From Lachnospiraceae bacterium UBA3689 (lineage in GTDB: Bacteria > Bacillota > Clostridia > Lachnospirales > Lachnospiraceae): a DNA stretch of 15,013 nucleotides. The stretch lies in the NCBI GenBank assembly GCA_002371465.1, contig DFIU01000003.1, positions 1-15,013 of the forward strand. The letters run 5' to 3'. The position numbers and the translations under genes are program-made. Shown here piece by piece: positions 5,237-13,492 of the stretch (the first letter of the stretch is position 1; each line of letters begins with the position of its first letter). The notes beneath the pieces were generated by a model. The model saw nothing but the letters and a program-made list of their open reading frames with translations, did no database searches and was not told where the DNA came from.

Positions 5237-6535
5237 ATGGGAGAGTACGTTTACAGACAGCAGAAAAAAATGAGAAGGGGGCTGACGACCGGGACCTGCT
5301 CGGCAGCGGCAGCTCAGGCGGCGACAGTCTGTCTTTTGACCGGAGCAGTTCCGGATCATGCTGTGGTTGGTCTGCCGAATGGAGAGCGGAAATCGCTGAT
5401 CGTTCAAAAAAGGCAGACGGAAGGAACGGAAAGTTTGTTCGATCAGAGGCAGGTTACATTTTTTACCCATAAGGACGCCGGGGATGACCCCGATGTGACC
5501 AATGGGACTGAAATTGCCGCAACGGTGAGATGGCTTGATGAGGAAGAGGAGAGTCCTGAGGGAGCATTTCTCTATGAGGAAAATCCGAACCTGGTTCTGA
5601 CCGGAGGCAGGGGCGTTGGGATCGTGACCAAGCCGGGCTTGGAACAGGAGATTGGTCAGGCTGCGATTAACCGGGTTCCAAGGCAAATGATCTTTGAAAC
5701 GGTCAATGAGGTTTTGCAGCATGATCCGGAAGCCGAGAGCAGACTTCTCATTACGATTTCTGTTCCGGAAGGAGAGCGCCTGGCGGAGCGCACCTTTAAT
5801 CCCCAGCTGGGGATCAAGGGAGGGATTTCCATCCTGGGAACCAGCGGCATTGTGGAGCCCATGAGTGAGGCGGCTCTTGTTGCGACGATTGAACTTGAGA
5901 TCCGGCAGGTTTTGGAGCAGGGGCAGAGAAATCTCGTCTTTGTCCCGGGAAATTATGGGCAGAAATATGCCAGAGAGCAATTGAGACTGGATGATATCCG
6001 AACGATTTCTTGCAGTAACTATATCGGTGAAGCAATCGACCTGGCAGTTTCCTATGGGGCGGAGAGCATTTTGCTGGTTGGAAATCTGGGTAAGCTGGTC
6101 AAGCTGGCAGCCGGAATTATGAACACCCATTCCAAGGCGGCGGATGGGAGGTGGGAAATCTTTGCCGCCCATGCGGGACTTGCGGGAGCACCGGCAGTGA
6201 TGCTGCAGGAGATCAGGCAGGCGGTGACAACCGACCAGATGCTGGACGTGCTGGATGGTACAGCAGGTGTAAGTCATCAGGCGAAGAACCTTGCTTTGGG
6301 ACATACAGAAAGCGGCTGCAAAGGCAGCGATCCGGCGCTTTGCGGCGACAGCATGCTGAAAAGATGCGTGCTGGATTCTATTTTGGAAGCGATCGGCCGG
6401 CATTTAAAGCGCAGAGCAGGTCAGATTCCGATCGGGGCGGTCTTATTTTCCGAAAAATACGGCTGGTTGGGACAGACGAAAGAGGCAGGAGAGATCCTGC
6501 GTGCGATCAGAGCGGATCGTGAAAGAGGCGTATGA
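5237..6535 (+). CDS. cbiD: cobalt-precorrin-5B C1-methyltransferase CbiD
   Basis: CbiD methylates C1 of cobalt-precorrin-5B and marks the oxygen-independent (early cobalt) route. The 432-residue product has the diagnostic N-terminal LTTGTCSAAAA (residues 16-26), the TNGTEIAATV segment (about 88-97), and the glycine-rich FNPQLGIKGGISILGTSGIV (187-206) followed by EPMSEAAL. A later VGNLGKLVKLAAGIMNTHS block is also typical. The length is somewhat above many CbiD proteins. AAAAGGA sits four to five bases before the ATG. The stop overlaps the next start by four bases (ATGA at 6532-6535), so CbiD and the fusion protein are translationally coupled. A 428-codon open frame on the opposite strand (5117-6403) is a by-product of codon bias. 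Confidence 0.97.
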   Translation: MGEYVYRQQKKMRRGLTTGTCSAAAAQAATVCLLTGAVPDHAVVGLPNGERKSLIVQKRQTEGTESLFDQRQVTFFTHKDAGDDPDVTNGTEIAATVRWLDEEEESPEGAFLYEENPNLVLTGGRGVGIVTKPGLEQEIGQAAINRVPRQMIFETVNEVLQHDPEAESRLLITISVPEGERLAERTFNPQLGIKGGISILGTSGIVEPMSEAALVATIELEIRQVLEQGQRNLVFVPGNYGQKYAREQLRLDDIRTISCSNYIGEAIDLAVSYGAESILLVGNLGKLVKLAAGIMNTHSKAADGRWEIFAAHAGLAGAPAVMLQEIRQAVTTDQMLDVLDGTAGVSHQAKNLALGHTESGCKGSDPALCGDSMLKRCVLDSILEAIGRHLKRRAGQIPIGAVLFSEKYGWLGQTKEAGEILRAIRADRERGV

Positions 6536-9501
6536 AGAATATTTTTTTATTTGCGGGGACAAGTGAGGGACGGAAGATCGCTGAGTATCTGGCGGAGCGG
6601 AAGATTCATACGGACGTCTTTGTCGTGAGCGGGTATGGTGCCGACCTGCTGCCGAAAAGCCCTGATCTAATGATCCATGTTGGCAGGCTGGATCAGAAGG
6701 GAATTCTGGCAAAAATCAGGGAACTTGCCCCGGATCTGGTCGCCGACGCAACCCATCCCTACGCAGCGGAGGCGACGGAAAATATCTGCCTAGCCGCAAA
6801 ACAGGCCGGAGTCCGCTACATCCGGGTGGAGAGAGGACTTGAGGAGCTGAATGCGGAAACAAAGGATCCGGACCGTGAAAATAAGGAGTTCCTGGGAACT
6901 GATTGTATCCTTGTGCCGGACGCGGCAAGTGCCGCAGAATATCTGAAGACCCAAACGGGAGCGATCTTTCTTACGACCGGAAGTAAGGAGCTGGCGGCAT
7001 TTGCCGGTGTACCGGAGTTAAAAGATCGGATTTTTGTCCGGGTGCTGCCAAGTGGCAAGGTGCTGGAGAGTTGTGAAAAACTGGGAGTGGACGGCAGGCA
7101 TTTGATCATGATGCAGGGACCATTTTCAGAAGACCTGAACTATGCCATGTTCCAAAGTACGAATGCTAAGTGGCTGGTTACGAAAAATTCCGGAAAAGCC
7201 GGGGGTTTTCTTGAAAAGTGCCGGGCTGCGAATCGTCTGGGGATGGGCATCCTTGTGATCGGGAGACCAAAAGTGGAACTTTCAGAGGATGCGGAAGTGA
7301 TGAGCCCGGCAGCCTTTTTGAAGCTGATCGGTCGGGATCTCTATCTGATCGGAATGGGACCGGGAGCGCTGTCTCTGGTATCGGAAGAGGCGCGATCAGC
7401 CATTTTAAAAGCGGACCTTCTTCTTGGTTCAAAGCGCATGATCGAACTTGCCCATGAAGTGGTGAAGGAAGCGGGAGGAAACCCCAAGCCTTACTTCACT
7501 ACTTATCGTCCCACTGAAATGAAAACCTATTTAGATGCTCATTCAGAGATGAAAAGCGCAGCATTTTTATATTCCGGAGACATCCGGGTCTATTCGGGAG
7601 CGCAGCAGGCAGAGGAGATTTTTGAAGGGGACGATCGGATTCATCACATCTATGGGCTGTCCTCGGTGGAATATATGGAAGAACAATGCGGCATAGAAAA
7701 GGGCAGGTCCCGTCTTATATCCATCCATGGTCGGGAGGCGGACTTGAAGGCGGAAATTGCCGCTCACCGCTATGTGACCGCTCTTTTGGGCGGAAGTGAA
7801 AGTTTTCGGAAGATCTGCGGGGAACTGGGGGCTGATCCAAAGACGCGGCGGGTAAAGATTACGCTGGGAGAGCGGCTTTCCTATCCGGATGAACGGCTTA
7901 CGCGAGGTCTGCCCAAAGATTTTTTGAAGGCAGAAATTGATTCCTTATCGATAGCTGTTTTTGAAAATGAATGGATGAAGCGGCTGCTTCCCCGCGTGAT
8001 GGTGGCAGCGCCCAAGAGCGGATCGGGCAAGACGACGCTGACCTGCGGTCTGATTCGGGCTTTTCAAAATCGGGGGCGAAAGGTTGCCGCCTTTAAATGC
8101 GGACCGGACTACATCGATCCTATGTTTCACGCAAGTACCCTCCAGGTAAAGACCGGGAATCTGGACAGCTTTTTTACTAAGCCTGAAGAGCTGCGAAGCA
8201 TCTTTGCCGGGCGGGCGCAGGACCAGGACCTTTCCATCTTGGAAGGTGCCATGGGCTTTTACGATGGGCTGGGCGGCATATCGGACCGGGCTTCGAGCTG
8301 GGAAATTGCGGAGATTACCAAAACTCCGGTCATTCTGGTCGTGGATGCCAAAGGAGCCAGCCTATCCTTAGTGCCGGTGGTGGAGGGGCTGCTGTCCTTT
8401 CGCAAAGAGCCCCGTATTCGGGGGCTGGTTTTAAATCGGGTATCGAAAGGTTTCTATCCGCGGCTCAAGTCCCTGCTGGAAGAGCAGCTCAAAGAACAAG
8501 GCTTTGATCTGCCGGTGCTGGGCTATCTGCCTGAAAATCCGGCATTTGCAGTTCCGTCCCGCCATCTGGGGCTGGTTGCGCCGGAAGAGATGGAAAGCCG
8601 GCGCAACTGGGCGGATCTGATCGCCGGGCAGCTAGAAGAGACGGTCGATCTGGATGAGATAGAAAAGATCGCGTTAGCAGCTCCGGAGCTGGACGGAGCG
8701 ATAGACGCTCAAAAAGGAGCAGTGCCTGATATTAAAGAAGGTATTTGCGCCGAAGGAACTGGAAAAGGAATAAAGGTATCCCTGAATGACCCTGACAATC
8801 AGATCCTGATTCCTGAGAATGGGCACAAGGAGGACTTATTTAAAGCGAACAAGACGATCAGGCTTGCCGTGGCGAGGGACCAGGCATTTTCATTTTACTA
8901 TACGGAAAATGAAGAGTTTTTAAGATCCCTGGGAGCGGACCTGGTCTGGTTCAGTCCCATTCACGACCGGCATTTTCCACAAAATGCGGACGGGCTCATT
9001 CTGGGTGGTGGATATCCGGAACTGTTTACGGAAGCTCTGTGGAAAAATGATACCATGCGGCAGGAGATCTGCCGGGCGGTGAAAGCCGGACTTCCGACCA
9101 TCGCGGAGTGCGGCGGCTACCTGTATCTGCTGGACCTGCTGACAGGGCAGGACGGGGAGAAACGATCCATGTGCGGCGTCATTTCCGGAGAAGCGGCGGA
9201 TGCGGGACATCTGGTGCGGTTCGGCTATTTTCAGGCGGAGACGGCAAAAGACGGACTCTTCGGTCCCAAAGGGACGACTCTTTTAGGTCATGAATTCCAT
9301 TATTGGGAGAGCACCAATATCGGGGACGGATTTTTGATGAGTAAGCCGCCAGGCAAAAGGACCTGGAAGGAAGAAATCTATACCGATACCCTGGCTGCAG
9401 GCTTTCCCCATTTTTATTATCCGGGGTGTCCGGAGGCGATTGAGAACTTTTTGCAGGTGTGCAGGCGGAAAAGGAGGGGCAATGCGGGAAATCAGGATTG
9501 A
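6532..9501 (+). CDS. cobK-cbiE-cbiA: trifunctional fusion: precorrin-6A reductase (CobK/CbiJ) - CbiE methyltransferase - cobyrinate a,c-diamide synthase (CbiA)
   Basis: One uninterrupted 989-codon frame carries three enzymes. Residues 1-267 are CobK/CbiJ: FAGTSEGRKIAEYL at the start, ADATHPYAAEAT at 71-82, TTGSKEL at 148-154. Residues about 269-478 are CbiE, which methylates C5 (and C15 in some systems): LYLIGMGPGALSLVSEEA at 270-287 and LYSGDIRVYSGA at 346-357. Residues about 487-985 are CbiA, which amidates carboxylates a and c with ATP and glutamine: P-loop APKSGSGKTT (493-502), KCGPDYIDPMFH (522-533), EGAMGFYDG, and a GATase domain with LILGGGYPE (822-830), the nucleophile Cys860 in AECGGYLYL, GHEFHYW (919-925) and a His at 960. 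A poorly conserved linker of about 65 residues (710-775) separates the two halves of CbiA. All visible catalytic motifs are intact. No CbiT domain follows CbiE. It overlaps cbiD by four bases and cbiC by 20. Confidence 0.95.
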   Translation: MKNIFLFAGTSEGRKIAEYLAERKIHTDVFVVSGYGADLLPKSPDLMIHVGRLDQKGILAKIRELAPDLVADATHPYAAEATENICLAAKQAGVRYIRVERGLEELNAETKDPDRENKEFLGTDCILVPDAASAAEYLKTQTGAIFLTTGSKELAAFAGVPELKDRIFVRVLPSGKVLESCEKLGVDGRHLIMMQGPFSEDLNYAMFQSTNAKWLVTKNSGKAGGFLEKCRAANRLGMGILVIGRPKVELSEDAEVMSPAAFLKLIGRDLYLIGMGPGALSLVSEEARSAILKADLLLGSKRMIELAHEVVKEAGGNPKPYFTTYRPTEMKTYLDAHSEMKSAAFLYSGDIRVYSGAQQAEEIFEGDDRIHHIYGLSSVEYMEEQCGIEKGRSRLISIHGREADLKAEIAAHRYVTALLGGSESFRKICGELGADPKTRRVKITLGERLSYPDERLTRGLPKDFLKAEIDSLSIAVFENEWMKRLLPRVMVAAPKSGSGKTTLTCGLIRAFQNRGRKVAAFKCGPDYIDPMFHASTLQVKTGNLDSFFTKPEELRSIFAGRAQDQDLSILEGAMGFYDGLGGISDRASSWEIAEITKTPVILVVDAKGASLSLVPVVEGLLSFRKEPRIRGLVLNRVSKGFYPRLKSLLEEQLKEQGFDLPVLGYLPENPAFAVPSRHLGLVAPEEMESRRNWADLIAGQLEETVDLDEIEKIALAAPELDGAIDAQKGAVPDIKEGICAEGTGKGIKVSLNDPDNQILIPENGHKEDLFKANKTIRLAVARDQAFSFYYTENEEFLRSLGADLVWFSPIHDRHFPQNADGLILGGGYPELFTEALWKNDTMRQEICRAVKAGLPTIAECGGYLYLLDLLTGQDGEKRSMCGVISGEAADAGHLVRFGYFQAETAKDGLFGPKGTTLLGHEFHYWESTNIGDGFLMSKPPGKRTWKEEIYTDTLAAGFPHFYYPGCPEAIENFLQVCRRKRRGNAGNQD

Positions 9502-10111
9502 ATATATGAAACCGAAGGATATTGAAGCTCGGAGTATGGAGATCATTTCCAAAGAGATTGGTGACCGGGCGCTCGACCCTAAGGAAGCGCCGATCATCAA
9601 GCGGGTCATCCATACGACGGCGGATTTTGACTACCTTGACAATCTGAATTTTACGGATGGAGCGGTAGAACTTTTGCAGGACGCTCTGAAAAAGGGCGCG
9701 TCGATCGTGACCGATACGCAGATGGCGAAGGCGGGGATCAATAAGAAGCGGCTGGGTCAGTACGGCGGCGAGGTCCACTGCTTTATGAGCGATCCGGATG
9801 TCGCGGCAGAGGCGCGTGAGCGGGGCGTGACCCGGGCTCTTGTCAGCATGGAGAAAGCGGCGCGGATGATGGAGCCTTTTATTTTCGCGATTGGAAATGC
9901 TCCGACTGCCCTGATCCGGCTGCACGAACTCATGCTGGAGGAGCGGATTTCCCTGATCGGCATCATCGGTGTGCCGGTGGGCTTTGTCAATGTGGTTGAG
10001 GCCAAGGAACTGATTCTTGACGATCCGGTGACGTCCATTGTCGCGCGGGGCAGGAAGGGCGGCAGCAACGTGGCGGCGGCGATTGTCAACGCCCTCCTAT
10101 ACAGTATGTGA
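9482..10111 (+). CDS. cbiC: precorrin-8X / cobalt-precorrin-8 methylmutase (CbiC/CobH)
   Basis: CbiC moves the methyl group from C11 to C12 to give (cobalt-)hydrogenobyrinate. The start is set at ATG 9482 because AGGAGG lies four bases upstream and the product then has 209 residues, the normal family length. An in-frame ATG at 9440 would add 14 residues with no ribosome site. The catalytic histidine is His44 in RVIHTTADFDY. GASIVTDTQMAKAGI, EPFIFAIGNAPTAL, GVPVGFVNVVEAKE and the C-terminal RGRKGGSNVAAAIVNAL are all family segments. It overlaps the fusion gene by 20 bases and is the last cobalamin gene seen; the next gene starts 61 bases later. CbiC substrate preparation needs CbiT/CbiE steps, and CbiT is not in the window. 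Confidence 0.97.
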   Translation: MREIRIEYMKPKDIEARSMEIISKEIGDRALDPKEAPIIKRVIHTTADFDYLDNLNFTDGAVELLQDALKKGASIVTDTQMAKAGINKKRLGQYGGEVHCFMSDPDVAAEARERGVTRALVSMEKAARMMEPFIFAIGNAPTALIRLHELMLEERISLIGIIGVPVGFVNVVEAKELILDDPVTSIVARGRKGGSNVAAAIVNALLYSM

Positions 10112-10155
10112 TCGTTGGTTTCATTACTCAATCAATAGGAATAAAATACCCGGTA

Positions 10156-10164
10156 TGTTATAAT
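10156..10164 (+). promoter_or_regulatory. extended -10 promoter giving a near-leaderless transcript
   Basis: TGTTATAAT is a perfect TGnTATAAT element. The expected start (about seven bases downstream, near 10171-10172) is within one or two bases of the ATG at 10173, and no ribosome site precedes that ATG. The surrounding TATG-T-TATAATTTTT closely resembles the element at 4092-4106. Confidence 0.58.
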
Positions 10165-10172
10165 TTTTAGAT

Positions 10173-11828
10173 ATGAAAACGAGAAATATTCTAAATAATA
10201 AGTACTATTTGTATCTGACGGAATTCTTTGCCGGCATGGCGGTCATGGCTGTGGAGCAGGGGGCGAGCCGCCTGCTGGCGCCGTATTTCAGTTCCTCACA
10301 GATTGTTTGGACCATTATTATCGGGACCATTATGATCGCAATGGCGCTGGGAAATATTTACGGCGGTCGGCAGGCCGACAAGGATCCCAACCCCGCTAAA
10401 CTCTACCGGTGGGTGATCATTGCCGCGGTCTGGATTGCTGCGATTCCGGTGCTGGGTAAGTATGTCATTTTAGGGATCGCGGGCGTCATGGTCATTGCCG
10501 TCAATACCAATTTTCTGATCTGGGCAGCCTTCCTTGCCTGCATGATCATCTTTGTCTTTCCCTTGTTTTTGCTGGGAACGGTGACGCCCTGTCTGTCCAA
10601 ATACACGATGGATTCCCTTTCGGACAACGGGCGGATCGTCGGAACGCTGGGCGCCTGCAACACGATCGGTTCGATTCTGGGAACCTTCCTCCCGACCTTT
10701 ATTACGATCCCGGCAGCGGGAACGGCTGTGACTTTCCTGATCTTTTCGGGCGTTCTGCTGGTCCTGGGGCTGGTCTATTTTGCGGTAAATGGAGGCGGCA
10801 GGAAGCTTGCCGCGGTGGGAACAGTTCTCTTCCTTCTATGCAGCATATTCGGAAATCAGGACCATTTTGCTTTTTGGCAAAATGACCTCGCCTATGAGGG
10901 CGAATCCGTCTACAACTATTTGCAGGTGCGGGACGGGGACCGGGCGACCATTTTATCGACAAATGTCCTCTTCGGCGTACAGTCCATTCGGATGAAACAT
11001 GACAACCTGACCGGTATGTACTATGATTATGCGCTGGCGGCTCCGGTCATGGCGGGCATGGAACCGGCAAAGGACGGTCAGACTTTGACCGAGAAAGGGG
11101 TAGACAAAGATCAGGATGGTTCAGAGCCTAAAAGTCTGCTGATTCTGGGTATGGGGACGGGCACTTTTGCGGAGCAGGCGCAGAAATATTTTCAGAATGT
11201 CGATATTAAGGGCGTGGAGATTGACCAAAAGATTACGAACCTGGCTCACCGATATTTTGCCCTTCCCAAGGAGATCCCGGTTACAACCTATGACGGGCGG
11301 GCTTATTTAAATGCGGATAGCGGCACTTACGATGTCATCATGGTGGATGCCTACCAGGATATCACGATCCCCTTTCAGATGAGTTCCAAAGAGTTCTTTC
11401 GCCTGGTCAGGCAGCATTTAAAGCCGGGCGGGGTCATGGTCGTCAACATGAACATGATTTCACAGCAGAAGGACGGCATTACGGATTGGCTGTCGGACAC
11501 CATTTCCAAGGAGTTCTCTGAGGTCTATAAGGCTGATGTGGCAGGTTCTACCAACCGCGAACTGTTTGCGTCAAATGACCCGACCCTCATGCGGAAGCTG
11601 CCGGACCGCATTTCAACTATTAAGGATCCGGAACTTCGCGATATGATGGGGCTGGTTGCCGGCCAGATGGTCCGCTGGCAGCCGGAGGACCGCGTCCTGA
11701 CGGACGACCGCGCGCCCGTGGAACTGTTGGGAATTCGGACGATCGACGACCTGATCAAGGGGGAGATCGGTTTCTATAAGGAAGCCTTCCAAAAAGGAGG
11801 TATTCGGGGTCTACTGAAAGTGTTGTAA
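10173..11828 (+). CDS. multispanning membrane protein fused to a spermidine-synthase-like methyltransferase domain
   Basis: Residues 1 to about 230 form a polytopic membrane region, with hydrophobic helices near 41-60, 80-93, 98-112, 114-135, 160-180, 184-205 and 212-226. It opens YLTEFFAGMAVMAVEQGASRL and contains the LLGTVTPCLSKY segment (133-144) usual in this group. Residues about 315-430 form a Rossmann domain of the spermidine synthase type: SLLILGMGTGTFAEQAQ (321-337), GVEIDQKI (347-354), YDGRAYLN (373-380), VIMVDAYQD (388-396) and LKPGGVMVVN (416-425). These proteins are annotated as fused MFS/spermidine synthase; true aminopropyltransferase activity is mostly unproven. The family motif DxxxxxP is present as DAYQDITIP. 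It follows cbiC by 61 bases with its own promoter. No ribosome site is seen, so translation is probably leaderless. Confidence 0.86.
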   Translation: MKTRNILNNKYYLYLTEFFAGMAVMAVEQGASRLLAPYFSSSQIVWTIIIGTIMIAMALGNIYGGRQADKDPNPAKLYRWVIIAAVWIAAIPVLGKYVILGIAGVMVIAVNTNFLIWAAFLACMIIFVFPLFLLGTVTPCLSKYTMDSLSDNGRIVGTLGACNTIGSILGTFLPTFITIPAAGTAVTFLIFSGVLLVLGLVYFAVNGGGRKLAAVGTVLFLLCSIFGNQDHFAFWQNDLAYEGESVYNYLQVRDGDRATILSTNVLFGVQSIRMKHDNLTGMYYDYALAAPVMAGMEPAKDGQTLTEKGVDKDQDGSEPKSLLILGMGTGTFAEQAQKYFQNVDIKGVEIDQKITNLAHRYFALPKEIPVTTYDGRAYLNADSGTYDVIMVDAYQDITIPFQMSSKEFFRLVRQHLKPGGVMVVNMNMISQQKDGITDWLSDTISKEFSEVYKADVAGSTNRELFASNDPTLMRKLPDRISTIKDPELRDMMGLVAGQMVRWQPEDRVLTDDRAPVELLGIRTIDDLIKGEIGFYKEAFQKGGIRGLLKVL

Positions 11829-11902
11829 AAATACTCTATGTTCGACTTGAAAACCTGATCGAGGGATGGTTTGTTTTGTTTTTGACAGCATAGATAGAAA
11901 TA

Positions 11903-11943
11903 CAAGCCCCGATCTGTTGAAGCAATAAACAGATCGGGGCTTG
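11903..11943. terminator. 16-bp perfect hairpin between convergent genes, probably bidirectional
   Basis: CAAGCCCCGATCTGTT (11903-11918) is the exact reverse complement of AACAGATCGGGGCTTG (11928-11943) around a 9-base loop. It lies 14 bases after the stop of the minus-strand methyltransferase gene and 74 bases after the plus-strand membrane gene. On the minus strand TATTTCTATC follows, a modest U-rich tail; on the plus strand there is none. Confidence 0.75.
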
Positions 11944-11956
11944 ATGCCTGTATGAA

Positions 11957-13378
11957 TTAAAAAATCCTCAGCCCCTTGGGGTAATGGTTTTTCAAAACTC
12001 CGCCCGAGGACTTGCCCCAGCCCAGGGGATAGCCGTCCACCGTGACTGCTGTCCAGCCCTTTTCCGGACATGGCAGGCTTTCACCGCGCAGATAGGCGTG
12101 AGCCTCATCCGAAGCACCGGTCAGGTCCAGGGTATGGCAGAAGTCCCCCTTCTTTAGGGCAAGGACCAGGGCGTGGGAGGGCTCGAAACGGTTCTTTTTC
12201 AGCGTTCCCAGATGCAGTCCGGGACGGAGAACCTTGATCTTGGTCAGGTCCAGCTCCTGGGGGAGCAGGTATAGTTCGTTCCCAAATTGGACAAAAGTTC
12301 CCTGGGGCTTGGTCGTAAGCGCCATGTCGGCAAATTCATTCCAAAGCCTTTTCGCATCCGGATCTGCTCCGGGTGCGTTTTGTTTTTTTCTCTTCTTTTT
12401 TTCTTTTCTGCTTGGTTCTTGTTTTGTTTTAGGATCAAGACCGCTCGTTTCCTGATTCTCAACATTTGCATCGGCTGATTTTTGAAGGATCGCCAGGAAA
12501 TGTCCCTCTCCCTTTAAGTGATGGGGCAGAAGGCGGAGACTTTTGCCATCCGATCCTGCGACAAAGCCCCAGCGCTCAAAATTTTCACCCAAACGAGCAG
12601 GCAGATCGACCTGAAGATAGGAGGGGTGACTTTCAAGAAACCAGGCGATGTTTTCCTCATTTTCCTCGGGGGAAAAGGTGCAGGTCGAGTAGACCAGGGT
12701 GCCGCCGGGCTTTAGCATGGTATCGGCGATCTCTAAGATACGGTGCTGGCGGTCGGCATCTGCCCTTACCTGCTGAGGGCTCCAGTTGGGGATGGCTGCC
12801 TCTTCCTTGCGGAACATACCTTCACCGGAACAGGGGGCGTCCACGATGATCCGGTCGAAGAAGGCAGGGAAATGCGGAGCTAAATCCTCGGGGGCTTCAT
12901 TGGTCACGACCGCATTTTTGACCCCCAGCCGCTCCATATTTCTGGAGAGAATCTTCGCCCTCTGAGGATGAATTTCGTTGGATATGAGAAGTCCCTGTCC
13001 CTGAAGCAGACCGGCAAGCTGGGTACTCTTGCCGCCCGGAGCGGCGCATAGATCGAGGACGGTTTCACCGGGCCGGGTCCCGGAGAGGGCGGCGACGGCC
13101 ATGGCACTGGGTTCCTGGATATAGTAAAGTCCGGCTTCATGGAGGGGGCTCTTGCCGGGACGGTCATCTGCCCCGTAATAAAAACCATTTTCCGCCCAGG
13201 GAACAGGAGTCAGCTGCCAGGGGGACAGTTGTAAAAATGCTTCTTTAGACAGCTTGAGTGTATTGACTCGAAGCGCCTGATAGCGGGGATTTTGGTAGGA
13301 GGCAAGGAAAGCTTCATATTCCTGTCCCAGATTTTCTTTCATTCGCTCGCAGAAAGCCTGCGGAAGATTCAGATCCAC
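11957..13378 (-). CDS. rsmF: RsmF/NOP2-Sun family rRNA cytosine-C5 methyltransferase
   Basis: The 473-residue protein methylates cytosine C5 in rRNA using S-adenosylmethionine. An N-terminal RNA-binding part (YQALRVNTLK, 33-42; GLYYIQEPSAMA, 83-94) leads into the catalytic domain: LDLCAAPGGKS (108-118), DAPCSGEGMF (180-189) with the release cysteine Cys183, and VYSTCTFSPEENE (229-241) with the nucleophile Cys233. After about residue 300 comes a Lys-rich linker (ending KEKKKRKK at 325-332), then the RsmF-type C-terminal domains (LRPGLHLGTLKKNRFEPSHAL; WTAVTVDGYPLGWGKSSGG). The start is GTG at 13378, with AAAGGAG about 12 bases upstream, a rather long gap; no ATG offers a better choice. The exact target base is not deducible from sequence. 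It ends just before a strong hairpin. Confidence 0.93.
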   Translation of the reverse strand: MDLNLPQAFCERMKENLGQEYEAFLASYQNPRYQALRVNTLKLSKEAFLQLSPWQLTPVPWAENGFYYGADDRPGKSPLHEAGLYYIQEPSAMAVAALSGTRPGETVLDLCAAPGGKSTQLAGLLQGQGLLISNEIHPQRAKILSRNMERLGVKNAVVTNEAPEDLAPHFPAFFDRIIVDAPCSGEGMFRKEEAAIPNWSPQQVRADADRQHRILEIADTMLKPGGTLVYSTCTFSPEENEENIAWFLESHPSYLQVDLPARLGENFERWGFVAGSDGKSLRLLPHHLKGEGHFLAILQKSADANVENQETSGLDPKTKQEPSRKEKKKRKKQNAPGADPDAKRLWNEFADMALTTKPQGTFVQFGNELYLLPQELDLTKIKVLRPGLHLGTLKKNRFEPSHALVLALKKGDFCHTLDLTGASDEAHAYLRGESLPCPEKGWTAVTVDGYPLGWGKSSGGVLKNHYPKGLRIF

Positions 13379-13411
13379 TTTATCGGTATGCTCCTTTTAT
13401 CCATTCCTGTT

Positions 13412-13433
13412 TTCTATCAGTATTCTATCAGTA
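13412..13433 (-). repeat. two tandem copies of an 11-bp sequence upstream of rsmF
   Basis: TTCTATCAGTA occurs at 13412-13422 and again at 13423-13433 without a gap. On the minus strand it reads TACTGATAGAA twice, just downstream of a TATACT box and upstream of the ribosome site. An 11-bp period equals about one helical turn, so it could be a regulator site or a slippage product. Confidence 0.6.
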
Positions 13434-13492
13434 TAGCAAAAAGAAAGAGGCTTGCGTTGTGGGATTATAAGAACGGATCGATCGTCAGGCAC

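Noticed and set aside
5117..6403. 428-codon open frame on the minus strand opposite cbiD
   Set aside because: It is antisense to a gene with unmistakable CbiD motifs, has a Cys/His/Arg-rich composition without a recognisable domain, and has no ribosome site. It follows from codon bias.
12519..12528. Another copy of the ATGGGGCAG operator arm
   Set aside because: It is a single arm inside the rsmF coding region without a partner or promoter, so it is probably chance.
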